Shown: piece by piece, positions 9,007 through 20,045 of the stretch
How the letters are laid out: each line of letters starts with the position of its first letter
Numbering within the stretch: position 1 is the first letter of the stretch
NCBI GenBank assembly: GCA_003020965.1
Contig: PXRL01000014.1
Span: 1-64,000 of the forward strand
Source: Halobacteriales archaeon QS_4_69_225
Lineage (GTDB): Archaea > Halobacteriota > Halobacteria > Halobacteriales > Haloarculaceae
DNA length: 64,000 nucleotides
Direction: 5' to 3'
Position numbers and translations under genes: made by a program
The notes under the pieces: generated by a model
What the model saw: the letters and a program-made list of their open reading frames with translations, nothing else
What the model was told of the DNA's origin: nothing
Database searches by the model: none

Positions 9007-10500
9007 CTACTTCTCGTCGAGGGCCTGCCAGGACAGTTCGGGGTCCCGCGCGGCGGCCACCTGGTCGATGCGGCCGGCGGCGGCCCGCTCCGGTGCGGTC
9101 TCCAGCGTCTCCCCGTTGTCGCCGCGGACGGCGTTGAACGCCGCGGCGAGCTGGTCGAGACTGCGCTTGGTTTCGGCCTCGGTCGGCTCGGTCATCAGCG
9201 CCTCCTCGACGATCTCCGGCCACTTCGTCGTCGGCGGGTGGACGCCGTAGTCGAGCATCCGCTTCGCGGCGTCGGCGGCGTCCTGCTCGCCGGCGCTCGC
9301 GACGAACTCGTGGTGGAAGGGGCCGAACGGCACCTCGTACTCCAGCTGCTCGGCCAGGTAGTTGGCGTTCAACACGGCCTTCGCGGAGGCGTCGGCCAGC
9401 CCCTCGTCGCCGAGGCGGGCGATGTAGGCGAACGTCTTCACTAGCACGAGCCAGTTGCCGGCGTAGCCGTGGAGCTTGCCGATGGAGTTGTCCGGGGTGT
9501 ACCGCTCGTACGTTCCGTCGCTCCCCTCTCGCGGGCTCTGCCCGCTCGAGCGGTCCGTGTCGCTCCGCGACACGCGCCGGACGTGGGGGTCGGGGAGGAA
9601 CTCCGCGAGTTCGGCGGTGACGCCGACCGGACCCGCACCGGGGCCGCCGCCGCCGTGCGGCGTCGCGAACGTCTTGTGGACGTTGTAGTGCATGATGTCG
9701 AACCCCATGTCGCCGGGCCGGGCCCGCCCGAGAAGGGCGTTGAGGTTCGCGCCGTCGTAGTACAGCAGGCCGCCGACGTCGTGGACCATCTCGGCGATCT
9801 CGACGATGTCCCGCTCGAACAGTCCCAGCGTGTTGGGGTTGGTGAGCATCAGCGCGGCGGTCTCCTCGGAAAGGGCCGCCTCCAGGGCCTCCAGGTCGAC
9901 GCGGCCGTCCTCGCCGCCGGGCAGCGTCACCACGTCGTAGCCGGCCATCGCCGCCGACGCGAAGTTGGTCCCGTGGGCCGACTCGGGGACGATCACCTCG
10001 CTGCGGTCGTCGTCGTCGGCGCGGTGGTACTCGCGGGCGACGAGGATGCCCGTCAGCTCGCCGGCGGCGCCGGCCGGCGGCTGTAGAGTCACCGCGTCCA
10101 TCCCGCCGATGCGCCCGAGGTAGTTCTGGAGTTCGTACTGTAGCCGGAGGGTCCCCTGGACGGTGTCGGCCGACCGGTCGGGGTGGACCAGCCCCTCCGG
10201 GTGGACGGCGACGTCCTCGGTGAACTTGGGGTTGTACTTCATCGTACACGACCCCAGCGGGAACGGCCCGGAGTCGACCCCGTAGTTCATCTCCGACAGC
10301 CGGGTGTAGTGCCGCGCGAGCTCCGGCTCCGACAGCGACGGCAGCTCCAGCTCGTCGCGGGTGAGCTCGTCGGGCAGCGACGTCTCCACCTCGACGGCCT
10401 CGGTGTTTTTCTCCGACAGCAGCGGCTCGTACCGCTCGTCGTCGTCGGTCCAGCGCGCCTGGTCGTAGGCGAACGTCTCGGGGTCGGTGTCGTCGGTCAT
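9007..10500 (-). CDS. gcvPB: Glycine dehydrogenase (decarboxylating) subunit 2
   Basis: [49 protein letters not shown]-Lys region. Confidence 0.95.
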   Translation of the reverse strand: MTDDTDPETFAYDQARWTDDDERYEPLLSEKNTEAVEVETSLPDELTRDELELPSLSEPELARHYTRLSEMNYGVDSGPFPLGSCTMKYNPKFTEDVAVHPEGLVHPDRSADTVQGTLRLQYELQNYLGRIGGMDAVTLQPPAGAAGELTGILVAREYHRADDDDRSEVIVPESAHGTNFASAAMAGYDVVTLPGGEDGRVDLEALEAALSEETAALMLTNPNTLGLFERDIVEIAEMVHDVGGLLYYDGANLNALLGRARPGDMGFDIMHYNVHKTFATPHGGGGPGAGPVGVTAELAEFLPDPHVRRVSRSDTDRSSGQSPREGSDGTYERYTPDNSIGKLHGYAGNWLVLVKTFAYIARLGDEGLADASAKAVLNANYLAEQLEYEVPFGPFHHEFVASAGEQDAADAAKRMLDYGVHPPTTKWPEIVEEALMTEPTEAETKRSLDQLAAAFNAVRGDNGETLETAPERAAAGRIDQVAAARDPELSWQALDEK

Positions 10501-11825
10501 CGTGCAATCTCCCGGAGGGCGGCGACGAAGCCGTCGAGGGCGTCCTCGTTGGTCTCGGTCGTACAGAGCTGTATCTCGTGGTCGCCGACGACGTGGACGG
10601 CGTAGCCGGCGGCCTCGAGGTCGTCGGCGACGGCCGGCGCCGGCCGGTCGGTCCGGGCGACGAACTCCCGGAAGTGGTGGCGGTCGTGGACCGGCGCCCG
10701 GACGCCGTCGACGTCGTCGACGCGGGCGGCCAGCTCGCGGGCCCGCTCGACGCAGTCGCCGGCCAGCTCGACCAGCCCGTCCGGCCCGAGCCAGGCGGCG
10801 TGCATCGCCGTCCGCAGCGCCACCCACGCCTGGTTCGTGCAGATGTTCGAGGTGGCTCGCTCGCGGCGGATGTGCTGTTCGCGGGTCTGCAGCGTCAGGG
10901 TGTAGGCCCGGCGGCCGGTGTCGTCCTCGGCGGCGCCGACGAGCCGGCCGGGCACCTGCCGGAGGTACCCCTCCCGGCAGGCGAACAGCCCGATACCCAT
11001 CCCGTAGGCGGTCGGGACGCCGAGGGTCGCCGCGTCGCCGACGACGACGTCGGCGCCCAGACTCGCCGGCTCCTCGAGCACCGACAGCGCCACCGGGTCC
11101 GACCCGAGGACGAACATCGCGTCGTGGTCGTCGGCCAGCGTCCCGATCTCGTCGGCCCGCTCCTCGATCGCGCCGCGGACGGTCGGCGTCTCGGCGTACA
11201 CCAGCACCGTCTCCTCGTCGGCCAGCGACGCCAGCGCCTCGACGTCGGCGGTACCGTCGTCCATCGGGTACGTCTCGACGGCGAGGTCGTGGCCGCTCAC
11301 GTAGTTGTCGAGCACGCGCCGGCGGCCCTCCTGGAGCCGCTCGGGGACGAGCACCCGGGAGCCGGACGTCGACCGCACCCGCGTCGCGAGTGTGGCCGCC
11401 TCCCCCAGCGCCGTCGCCGCGTCGTACATCGAGCAGTTGGCGACGCCGAGGCCGGTCAGCTCGACCAGCATCGATTGGTACTCGAACAGCGCCTGCAGGA
11501 AGCCCTGTGCCACCTCCGGCTGGTACTGCGTGTAGCTCGTGAGGAACTCCGAGCGGTCCGAGAGGTGGTCGACCATCGACGGGACGTAGTGGTCGTAGTG
11601 GCCCCGCCCGAGCAGCTCCACGAGGTCGTCGTTGGCCGACAGCGTCCGGTCGACCAGCGACCGGACCGCCCGCTCGCCGCGGGCCTCGATGCCGAACTCG
11701 CCGTCGAAGCGGACGTCGTCGGGGATGTCGAAGAGCGCCTCCTCGTCGTCGGCCCCGACGGCCGACAGCATCGCCTCCCGGTCGGCGTCGGCGTGCGGCG
11801 CGTAGGGGCTACCGTTTGCTGTCAT
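10497..11825 (-). CDS. gcvPA: Glycine dehydrogenase (decarboxylating) subunit 1
   Basis: [47 protein letters not shown]; overlaps gcvPB start. Confidence 0.95.
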   Translation of the reverse strand: MTANGSPYAPHADADREAMLSAVGADDEEALFDIPDDVRFDGEFGIEARGERAVRSLVDRTLSANDDLVELLGRGHYDHYVPSMVDHLSDRSEFLTSYTQYQPEVAQGFLQALFEYQSMLVELTGLGVANCSMYDAATALGEAATLATRVRSTSGSRVLVPERLQEGRRRVLDNYVSGHDLAVETYPMDDGTADVEALASLADEETVLVYAETPTVRGAIEERADEIGTLADDHDAMFVLGSDPVALSVLEEPASLGADVVVGDAATLGVPTAYGMGIGLFACREGYLRQVPGRLVGAAEDDTGRRAYTLTLQTREQHIRRERATSNICTNQAWVALRTAMHAAWLGPDGLVELAGDCVERARELAARVDDVDGVRAPVHDRHHFREFVARTDRPAPAVADDLEAAGYAVHVVGDHEIQLCTTETNEDALDGFVAALREIAR

Positions 11826-11978
11826 GGGAACCTGAGCGTACCACGCCTTGCGGTGGACACCTAAAGAGCCCCCCGGTCCCGGCACATCCGTCTGTACATC
11901 CCGGCGGCGAGACGGGCCGGTGTATGCACGGACGTGACTCCCGTCAGATACTCCCGTCGTCGCCGTCGGGGTTCGAAC

Positions 11979-12248
11979 GTGAGCGCCGACGAACTCGAGG
12001 CCGCACTCGACGCGCTGCGAACCGCCCGGGCGACCGTCGACGACGAGGCCGCCGACCGCCTGGAGACGCCCGTCGACCGGGTCGAAACCGCCCTCGAGGC
12101 CGGCCGCACGCTCGACCACGGGGCGCTGGCCCGCATCACTCGTACCCTCGACGAACTCGTCGAGGACGCCGACGGCGAGGCCGCCGCGGCGCTGTCGGAC
12201 GCCACGGCCGCCGTCTCGGCCTACCGCGAGGGCGTCCCGGGCGCTTAG
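11979..12248 (+). CDS. Small helical haloarchaeal hypothetical protein
   Basis: GTG start, [66 protein letters not shown]. Confidence 0.65.
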   Translation: MSADELEAALDALRTARATVDDEAADRLETPVDRVETALEAGRTLDHGALARITRTLDELVEDADGEAAAALSDATAAVSAYREGVPGA

Positions 12249-13474
12249 TCGGCGAGCAGCTCGTCGGCCAGCGTCGGGACGAAGGTTCCGATGTCGGTGA
12301 CCATCCCGGCGGCCTGGGCCGATCCGCGGTCGACCAGTTGCGTGACCGTCGCGGGGTCGATGTCGACGCAGACGACCCGGGTCGTCGACGGCAGGCAGTT
12401 GCCCACCGCCACCGAGTGCAGCAGCGTCGACAGCATCAGCACCACGTCCGCCTTCCGGGCCTGCTCGCGGATGGCTTCTTGAGCCTCGACGGCGTCGGTG
12501 ATGGTGTCCGGCAGCGGGCCGTCGTCCCGGATCGAGCCCGCGATGACGTAGGGGACGTCGTTCGTCACGCACTGGTACATCACCCCCGACCCGACCATGC
12601 CGTCCGCGACGGCGGCCTCGATGCCGCCGGCCCGGATGATCTCGCTGATGGCGTAGATGTGGTGTTTGTGGCCGTGGCGGGCGTGGTCCAGCGTGTCGGT
12701 GTCGACGCCCAGCGACGTCCCGTAGAGGTCCCGCTCGACGTCGTGGACGGCGAAGCCGTTGCCGACCGAGAGGCCGTCGACGTAGCCGGCCTCGACGAGC
12801 CGGGCGAGGTCCTCGCGGGCGCCGGAGTGGATCACCGCCGGCCCGGCGACGACGAGTACGTTACCGCCCTCGGCCCGCGTCTCCGCGATCGCGCCGGCGA
12901 TCTCCGCGATGGTCGACTCGGAGGGCCGCTCGGCGGAGACGCCGCCCTGCATGAAACCGAAGGCGTCGTCCCGGCCGCGGGGCCGCTCCGGCGGCTGGAC
13001 GCGGATGCCGGCCCGGCCGGTCACCACCAGGTCGCCGGCCTCGACGGCGTTCAGCGTCTTGGTGTACGCCCGGACGTCGTCGCCGCCCGGCTCGACGACG
13101 ACCGCACAGTCCATCTCGACGTTCTCGACGTCGACCCACGTGCCGTCGTTGCGGATCTGCGTGGGGTGGTTGGTCGTCGAGTAGAAGCCGTGCGGGACGA
13201 CCCGGTCGTCGGGCGCCGGCTCCAGGGTGGCGTCGTCGGGGTCGGCGGGGTTGGCCCCCTGTTGGTGGAGGTCGTGGACGATGCGCTGGAGGTCGTCGTC
13301 CGTGTCGGCGGTGACGACCAGCCGGGCGTAGGACTCCTCGTCTTTCCGGCGGCCGATGTCGAACTCCTCGACGTCGAAGGAGCCGCCGTGGTCCATGACG
13401 ATGCCGAAAACCGACTGCATCATCCCGGAATCGACGATGTGACCCTCCAGCTCGACGACGCGCGAGACCGTCAT
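12245..13474 (-). CDS. LOR/SDH bifunctional-enzyme conserved domain protein (TIGR00300-like; ornithine-cyclodeaminase/ArgZ-type family)
   Basis: [87 protein letters not shown]. Confidence 0.75.
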   Translation of the reverse strand: MTVSRVVELEGHIVDSGMMQSVFGIVMDHGGSFDVEEFDIGRRKDEESYARLVVTADTDDDLQRIVHDLHQQGANPADPDDATLEPAPDDRVVPHGFYSTTNHPTQIRNDGTWVDVENVEMDCAVVVEPGGDDVRAYTKTLNAVEAGDLVVTGRAGIRVQPPERPRGRDDAFGFMQGGVSAERPSESTIAEIAGAIAETRAEGGNVLVVAGPAVIHSGAREDLARLVEAGYVDGLSVGNGFAVHDVERDLYGTSLGVDTDTLDHARHGHKHHIYAISEIIRAGGIEAAVADGMVGSGVMYQCVTNDVPYVIAGSIRDDGPLPDTITDAVEAQEAIREQARKADVVLMLSTLLHSVAVGNCLPSTTRVVCVDIDPATVTQLVDRGSAQAAGMVTDIGTFVPTLADELLAD

Positions 13475-13634
13475 ACCGACGACGACGGGGGCGGCCGACA
13501 AGTCGGTTGCGGGCGAGAACGGTCGGTGTCAGGACCGGCGTGGCGACGGCGCCCGTCGCCTCCCGACCGTGACGTGGAGTCGTACGGCCGGCGGAGATGC
13601 CTCCGGAGTCGGGCCGCCGGCCCGAACGACCGCC

Positions 13635-15986
13635 TCAGGCCTCGGTGTCGGCGCCGGCGACCGTGTTGGTGTCGGTGCCGCCGAAGTTCTCCTCCGTCGA
13701 GCCCTGCTTGCGGTCGGGGTCGTCCTCGAAGGTTTCGGGGTCGACGGCCACGGCCGTCGCGGGGCCGAACGTGTACGTGCCGGTGTCGCCGGCGCCCTCG
13801 TCCGGCGCCTCCGCGAAGTAGGCGAAGGTCTCACCGCTGGCCGGCGCCGTCCCCTCGAACGTCACCACGCCGCTGTCCTCGTCGAAGCTCTCGACGTCGC
13901 CGAAGTTCTCGTCGACGGTCCAGCCGTCCGGCACCTGGTCGGTCACCCGCACCGCGTCGGCCAGATTCCCGTTGAAGCCGTCGAGTGTGACCTCGACGCG
14001 GTTCGTCTGGCCGGCCGTGAACACCGACGCGTCGTCGTCGCGGGAGCCGGACGCGTTCAGGTCGATCTCCTCTGCCGGCGTGACCTCCGCCGGCGGCTCG
14101 ACGAGCGCGTCGAGTCCGGTCTCGAGTTCGTCGATCGTCGTGTCGCCGGCGGCGAGCGCCTCGGCAGTATCGACGGCCACCTCGGCGTCGACGAACCCGG
14201 CGCCGGTGTTGATCGTCGTGTAGTTCGGGTTGTGGTCGGCGGCGGCGTGCTCGATGACGCGCATGACGTCGGCGGTCGACAGTTCCTCCCCGCCGCTCTC
14301 GGCGCGGTAGGCCTGCTGGACCAACATCGCGACGCCGGCCGCCGCGGGACAGGACATCGAGGTGCCGCTGAGCCGCCCGTAGAACGGCTCGGCGTCGCCG
14401 GCCTCGCCGAGCGGCCCGAGGACGTCCGCCTTGTCCTGGGTGCTCAGCACCGCGTTGCCGTGGGCGCTGACGCCCGGCCGGTACATCGTGACCGGGCGAG
14501 CGTCGTTCAGGTCGCCGTCCGGCTTCGCGTAGGAGGTGTACTCGATGGTGTAGTCGGCGGTGACGGTATCCTCCGGCTCCAGTTCGACGACGTAGTCGGT
14601 ACTGGCCTCGACGTCGACGGTGAGGGTCCCGTGCTGTTTGAGGACCTCCTCGCGCATCTGGGCGACCTCGACCCACTCGCCGTTTCGGTCCTCGTACACG
14701 CGCATCCGGACCCACTGGCCCTCGGGGTCCAGCGACAGCGTGAGGTCCACCAGGTCGGCGTTGCCGGCCGCGGTGAAGTTCTCGTAGCTCGAACCGGTGT
14801 CCGTCTCGAAGGCGGGCGCCGCGAGCACCGGGTCGGTGTTCGCGCCGGGCCCGACGGAGCCGGTGAACGTGTCGGTCCTGATGGTCTGCGTCGTCCCCTC
14901 CTGGATGGCGAAGAACTCCCGGAGGTTCTCGAGCAACGCGTCGCGGTCGTAGAACACGTCGTCGACGTCGCTCCGGCCACGCGAGGAGAAGCCGACGATC
15001 GAGCGGTTGTTGTTGTTGTTCTTCTCGTCGATGGTCTTCTCCGCGGCGCCGACGCCGAGGACGTGCGGGGCCTTCGCGAACCGGTTGCCGCCGCCCTCGC
15101 CGATATCGCCGTCGTTTCCGTAGGAGAACACCGGCAGCGCGCCCTCCTGGAACACCTTCCAGGTGGCGACGTTGACGGGATCGTTGGGGTTGTACCGCGC
15201 CCCCCGCGCGACCCCGTAGGAGTTGGTGACCACGTCGGGGTCGAACTCCGGCTCCGTCCGGATGCGCCCGAGGAGGTGGTTCCAGGCGGCGACGACGTAC
15301 GGGAGGTAGATGTACTGGACGACCGCGTAGCTCGTGATGGTCGCCTCCGGGGCCACCCCCTCGTAGCTGCCCTGGGTGCCGCCCTCGCCGTCGCCGGCGG
15401 CGATACCGGCACAGTGCTGGCCGTGGCCGATGGTGTCGGTGTCGCCGGGATTGGTGTCGACCCAGAACGGGTCGCGAGGGCCGGTCGGCTCGTCGACGTA
15501 CCGGTAGTTCGCCTCCACCCGGTCCGCGCCGATGCCCGGGTGGCTGGCGTTCAGCCCCGAGTCGATGATGACGACGTGGGCGTCCTCGCCCTTGTAGCCC
15601 GCCTCGTGGACGGTATCGACCGCCATCGACTCCCGGGAGATGTCGTCGTTGTGCCACTCGAGTTCCTCGGCGGCCTTGACCCGGCGGACCGAGTCCCAGC
15701 CCGCGACCGTCTCGAGCTGGTCGGCCGTCAGGTTCGTCCACGCGACGTCGAGGTGCTCGAAGACGTGGTACGTCTCCGGGAGGTCGAGCGTCTCCAGCCG
15801 GCGGGCGTTCTCGGAGTCGTCGAACACCACGAGCGCCTCCTGGACCCCGCCGTCGAGGTCGAACTGCTCGTCGAGCGTGCGCGTCGAGATTCCGGTCGCC
15901 GCGCCGGCGGTGCCGACGAGCGCCGACCCGGCGCCCGCGACGCCGACCATCTTCACGAACTGTCGCCTCCGGTAGTCCTGGCTCAT
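13635..15986 (-). CDS. Tat-exported S8 serine protease (subtilase/halolysin-like)
   Basis: RRRQFVKMVGVAGAGSALVGTAGA Tat signal; catalytic VVIIDSGLN, GHGQHCAGIAAG, LSGTSMSCPAAAGVAML; C-terminal beta domain. Confidence 0.92.
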   Translation of the reverse strand: MSQDYRRRQFVKMVGVAGAGSALVGTAGAATGISTRTLDEQFDLDGGVQEALVVFDDSENARRLETLDLPETYHVFEHLDVAWTNLTADQLETVAGWDSVRRVKAAEELEWHNDDISRESMAVDTVHEAGYKGEDAHVVIIDSGLNASHPGIGADRVEANYRYVDEPTGPRDPFWVDTNPGDTDTIGHGQHCAGIAAGDGEGGTQGSYEGVAPEATITSYAVVQYIYLPYVVAAWNHLLGRIRTEPEFDPDVVTNSYGVARGARYNPNDPVNVATWKVFQEGALPVFSYGNDGDIGEGGGNRFAKAPHVLGVGAAEKTIDEKNNNNNRSIVGFSSRGRSDVDDVFYDRDALLENLREFFAIQEGTTQTIRTDTFTGSVGPGANTDPVLAAPAFETDTGSSYENFTAAGNADLVDLTLSLDPEGQWVRMRVYEDRNGEWVEVAQMREEVLKQHGTLTVDVEASTDYVVELEPEDTVTADYTIEYTSYAKPDGDLNDARPVTMYRPGVSAHGNAVLSTQDKADVLGPLGEAGDAEPFYGRLSGTSMSCPAAAGVAMLVQQAYRAESGGEELSTADVMRVIEHAAADHNPNYTTINTGAGFVDAEVAVDTAEALAAGDTTIDELETGLDALVEPPAEVTPAEEIDLNASGSRDDDASVFTAGQTNRVEVTLDGFNGNLADAVRVTDQVPDGWTVDENFGDVESFDEDSGVVTFEGTAPASGETFAYFAEAPDEGAGDTGTYTFGPATAVAVDPETFEDDPDRKQGSTEENFGGTDTNTVAGADTEA

Positions 15987-16103
15987 CGTGACCGTTCTTT
16001 TGCCCATCGGTACTTCAATATTCTAACAAAACCGTCCAAAGGCCGCGTTCGATCTACCGTCCCGGCCCCGTTCGAACGGTCGCCGGCACGATTACGACCA
16101 TCC

Positions 16104-16499
16104 CTATCGGCCTGCCGGCGAGGTGTGGGAGTTCACCGACCACTCGCAGTCGGTCGCCTCCCGGAGCCGCTCGTAGAGCCGGCGGAGCCCGGGCGGCTCC
16201 GTCGCCGGCAGGACGTGGAACTCGACGCGGCCGTCCCGGACGGCGACCCGGAAGGTGTCGCCGGTGTCGTCGTCGTGGACGAGATACAGCGGCATCGGCA
16301 GATCGAACCAGTCGCCGTAGCGGTAGCCGTCGACCGACAGCACCGACTCCAGTAGGTCGGCCAGCGCCGCGTCGTCGACGTCGGCCGCCGGGACGAGCCG
16401 GAAGACGGACTCGCCCTCGTACTCGACGCCGCCGCGGCGCGGGTAGCGGCGGGTCGGCCGCTGGCGGATGGCGAAGGTCGGCGTCTCCTCGTCGGCCAC
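16104..16499 (-). CDS. Conserved haloarchaeal hypothetical protein
   Basis: Acidic well-formed frame; ATG near 16499. Confidence 0.6.
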   Translation of the reverse strand: MADEETPTFAIRQRPTRRYPRRGGVEYEGESVFRLVPAADVDDAALADLLESVLSVDGYRYGDWFDLPMPLYLVHDDDTGDTFRVAVRDGRVEFHVLPATEPPGLRRLYERLREATDCEWSVNSHTSPAGR

Positions 16500-16797
16500 A
16501 CCGTCCGTACGGCCGCGTACCGCTTAAATACCGGGGCGTCGGGGGTCGACCGGACGGCCAGCCACCTGACCGCCTCGGGGTCGGTCACCCGGTGGACCGG
16601 CAGCGGCAGCGTCACCGGCGCCAGCAGGGCGAACTCCGGACCGTTCGGCGGGGGAAACCAGCAGCGACCGCCGAGTTCGCATCGTGTCGCCGGCTTCGGG
16701 CGGGGCGCATATCGGTCCGTCGACGGTGCGCAGGCCGGCGACGCGACCGCCACGAGTCTGACGCACATTTATACGACCGCCCGGCCGAGAAACGACC

Positions 16798-17250
16798 ATG
16801 ACAACCTTCGAGCGCCCCGCGCCGGACCTGGGGACGGAAGACGACGTCGTCGGAAAGCGCGCGCTCGCGTTCGTCGTCGACGCCGTCGGCGTCGGTGTCC
16901 TCGCGAGCGTCGTGACGAACTTCGCGTTTCTGGTCTCGGTGCCGCTGGGCGTCCTCGCCAGCGGTCTCTCGACGGTCGCCTTCTTCGCCTACCTCGTCTA
17001 CTTCGAGGCCGAGTACGGTCAGACAATCGGAAAGATGCTCGCCGACGTCGTCGTCGTCACCGAGGACGGCGACGCCATCGGCTACCGCGAGTCGGCGGTT
17101 CGGACCCTCCTCCGGCTCGTCGACATCCTTCCGTTCCTCTATCTCGTCGGGATCGTCGCCATCTACCTCACCGGCCGCCGACAGCGGGTCGGCGACCTGG
17201 TGGCCGACACCGTCGTCGTGCGGGCCAAGGACAAGCCGGACCCGCTGTGA
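16798..17250 (+). CDS. RDD family membrane protein
   Basis: GKRALAFVVDAVGVGVLASVV, EYGQTIGKMLADVVVVTEDGDAIGYRESAVRTLLRLVDILPFLYLVGIV. Confidence 0.85.
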   Translation: MTTFERPAPDLGTEDDVVGKRALAFVVDAVGVGVLASVVTNFAFLVSVPLGVLASGLSTVAFFAYLVYFEAEYGQTIGKMLADVVVVTEDGDAIGYRESAVRTLLRLVDILPFLYLVGIVAIYLTGRRQRVGDLVADTVVVRAKDKPDPL

Positions 17251-17330
17251 GCCGGCGCCGGCCGTGTCGCGGCGTCGACGCCGACGCCGAGGTCGTCAAC
17301 TATAACGAGCCGGAGAGCCTACAGACGGGT

Positions 17331-18044
17331 ATGTGCGGCCGATACAGCCTCTTCGCCGACCTGAAGGTCCTCGAGACGCGGTTCGACGCCGAGTTCGACT
17401 TCGAGTTCCGGCCCCGGTACAACGCGGCCCCGGGCCAGGAGCTGCCCGTCATCACCGGCGCGGAGCCGGACGCCGTCCAGCGGCTGGAGTGGGGACTGGT
17501 CCCCCGGTGGGCCGACGACGGCGCCGACGGCCACATCAACGCCCGCGCGGAGACGGTCGACGAGAAGCCGGCCTTCCGGCGGGCCTACGCGGGCGACGGC
17601 GATCCGGCGGCCTGCGGGCGGTGTCTCGTGCTCGCCGACGGCTTCTACGAGTGGACCGAGACCGCCGACGGCAAGCGGCCCTACCGGGTCGCCCTAGAGG
17701 ACGACCGGCCGTTCGCGATGGCCGGGCTGTGGGAGCGATGGACGCCCGACACCGTCCAAGCCGGCCTCGGCGCCTTCGGGGACGGCGACGGCGGCGGCGA
17801 CCCCGATCCCGTCGACACGTTCGCGGTACTGACGACGGAGCCGAACGAGGTGGTCGAGCCCCTGCACCACCGGATGGCGGTGGTTCTGGAGCCCGGCGAG
17901 GAGGACGGCTGGCTCGACGGCGGGTCGGTGTCGCTCGAGCCGGCACCGGCCGAGGAGTTCCGCGCCTATCCGGTGTCGACGGCGGTCAACGACCCCGCGA
18001 ACGACCGGCCGGAGCTCGTCCGCGAGATCGAGGCAGAGGCCTGA
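17331..18044 (+). CDS. SOS-response-associated peptidase (YedK/HMCES SRAP)
   Basis: MCGRYSLF catalytic Cys2 start; INARAETVDEKPAFR; RCLVLADGFYEW; PLHHRMAVVL. Confidence 0.95.
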   Translation: MCGRYSLFADLKVLETRFDAEFDFEFRPRYNAAPGQELPVITGAEPDAVQRLEWGLVPRWADDGADGHINARAETVDEKPAFRRAYAGDGDPAACGRCLVLADGFYEWTETADGKRPYRVALEDDRPFAMAGLWERWTPDTVQAGLGAFGDGDGGGDPDPVDTFAVLTTEPNEVVEPLHHRMAVVLEPGEEDGWLDGGSVSLEPAPAEEFRAYPVSTAVNDPANDRPELVREIEAEA

Positions 18045-18081
18045 CCGAACACCTAAGCCGCCGGCCGTCGACGGACGACCG

Positions 18082-19653
18082 ATGCGTCTCGCCGACCGGC
18101 TGCCGTGGGGTGACGACCCCGACCTGGCGCCGTTTCTCGACCGGGCGGCCGCCTGGGCGGCCGACCTGCGCTACCGCGACCTGCCGGCGTCGGTCCGCCG
18201 GGCGGCCGTCGCACAGCTGACCAGCACCGTCGGCGCCGCCGTCTGGAGCCTCTCGCACCCGCTGGGGTCGGGCATCGTGGCGGCGACCGGCGACAACGGC
18301 GAGACGGCGACGCTCGTCGGCGGCGAGCGGCTGTCGCCGGCGGCGGCGGCGCGTGGCAACGCGGCGCTGTCGATGGCGCTGGACTTCGACGACACGGTGC
18401 TCGGCGGCCACACCGGTCACAGCAGCGTCTTCGTGCCGCTGGCGTACGCCGAGGCGACCGGCGCCGACGGCCGGCGCGTCCTCGTCGCCCAGGTCGCCGC
18501 CAACGAGGTGGCCGCGCGGCTGGCCTCGGCGGCCGCGATCGGCCCGTTCCGAGGCCAGCAGACCGCCTACGTCCACGCCGTCGGTGCCGCCGTCGCCCGC
18601 GCGGTCGTCGAGGGCGACGATGCCGGCACGCTCGCCCACGCCCTGGGAGCGGCGCTGCTGCAGCCGCCGTGGCCGCTGGAGCCGCCGTTTCTCGGCAGCG
18701 ACGCGAAGGCCCACAGCGCCGCCGACGCCGTCGGGACCGGCCTGTCGGCCGTCGACGCCGCCCGCGCCGGCCTCACCGGAGCGCCGCGGGTCGTCGAGGC
18801 CGACGGCGGCTTTCTGGCGGCGTTCGCCGACCGCCCCCCGCCGGAGTTCCTCGGCGGCCTCGGCGAGCGGTGGCACACCCGCGCGCTGACGGTCAAGCCG
18901 GTGCCCGGCTGCGCCTACGTGACGGCACCGGTGGAGGCGGCCCTGGCGGCCCGCGGCCGGCTCGACCGCGGCCGGACGGCCGTCGAACGCGTCGACGTCT
19001 ACGGCTCGCTGTTCACGACCGAGGTCGACGACCGGGCGGCGCCGTACCTCGACGGCCCGTCGAGCCCCGTCGCGGCGCTGTCGTTCACCGTCCCGTACAA
19101 CGTGGCCGTCGCGCTGGTCGACGGAGAGCACACGCCGCGACAGGTGGGCGAGCGGGCCGACGACGCGGCCGTCTGGGGGCTGGCCGACCGCGTCGTCGTC
19201 CACCACGACCCCGCCTTCACCGTGGCGGCGCTGGAGTCGACGGCCCCGGTCGGGGCGATGCTGCGGCGGCTCGGCCCGGCGGTGCTCGCCCACGCCGCGA
19301 AGACGGTCGGCCCGCTGGCGACGCTGCGACATCTGCCGACGCTGGCGCGGTTCCTCCGGCGGCGACCGCTGCCGACGGACCTCGGGGCGGCGGACGAGCG
19401 GATGGGCGCCCGCGTCGCGGTGACGACGACCGACGGCCGGACCGTCTCGGCGACGGTCGACCACCCCTCGGGGTTCGCCGGGAAGCCGCCCGAGGAGGTC
19501 CGGGCGGTCGCCCGCGAGAAGTGCCGGACCGGGCTGGCGGCGGCCGGCCTCGGCGACGCGCGGGCCCGCCGCCGGACGGACGACCTGCTGTCGCTTCCGG
19601 ACGCCGAGACCGTCTCCGTGGCCGGGCTGACCGGCCTGGAGGCGGCCGCATGA
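18082..19653 (+). CDS. MmgE/PrpD family protein
   Basis: ALDFDDTVLGGHTGHSSVFVPLAYAEATGADGRRVLVAQVAANEVAARLA; VKPVPGCAYV. Confidence 0.85.
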   Translation: MRLADRLPWGDDPDLAPFLDRAAAWAADLRYRDLPASVRRAAVAQLTSTVGAAVWSLSHPLGSGIVAATGDNGETATLVGGERLSPAAAARGNAALSMALDFDDTVLGGHTGHSSVFVPLAYAEATGADGRRVLVAQVAANEVAARLASAAAIGPFRGQQTAYVHAVGAAVARAVVEGDDAGTLAHALGAALLQPPWPLEPPFLGSDAKAHSAADAVGTGLSAVDAARAGLTGAPRVVEADGGFLAAFADRPPPEFLGGLGERWHTRALTVKPVPGCAYVTAPVEAALAARGRLDRGRTAVERVDVYGSLFTTEVDDRAAPYLDGPSSPVAALSFTVPYNVAVALVDGEHTPRQVGERADDAAVWGLADRVVVHHDPAFTVAALESTAPVGAMLRRLGPAVLAHAAKTVGPLATLRHLPTLARFLRRRPLPTDLGAADERMGARVAVTTTDGRTVSATVDHPSGFAGKPPEEVRAVAREKCRTGLAAAGLGDARARRRTDDLLSLPDAETVSVAGLTGLEAAA

Positions 19654-19974
19654 AGCCGGAGCGGGTCGGTGCCGTCGTCAACCCGCGGGCCGGCGACGGC
19701 GACGCCGCGACCATCGCCGCGGCGACGGGCGGCTCCACGCCCCGACCGTCGAGTCGGCCGGCCTCGGCGGGTCGGCGGCGCTCCTCCGGGTGGCCCGGGC
19801 GGGGCGGCTCCCCGACCACCCCGCGGTCGGCTACCGGGCCGGCGAGACGGTGACCGTCGAGTCCGACGGTGGGTTGCCGATCGAGGTCACGGGACGCGAG
19901 CCCGGACGGCGCCGACGACCGTCCGGCCCTCGGTCGTCCCCGCGGCGGTCCGGGCGGCGTACCCGGGGGAGTAG
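19650..19974 (+). pseudogene. Decayed diacylglycerol/lipid-kinase-like gene
   Basis: N-terminal MKPERVGAVVNPRAGDGDA followed closely in other frames by LPDHPAVGYRAGETVTVESDGGLPIEV and PTTVRPSVVPAAVRAAYPGE, resembling only the N- and C-terminal ends of the family. Confidence 0.45.
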
Positions 19975-20045
19975 CCGCCAGCCGGTCGCCGGGGCCGCAG
20001 GGAGCAAAAAGAAATTTAACGTTTAGCATGTTAATAACAGTCATA

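Noticed and set aside
13569-16355. 928-aa plus-strand ORF
   Set aside because: Antisense to the subtilase gene; no motifs, composition of a shadow ORF.
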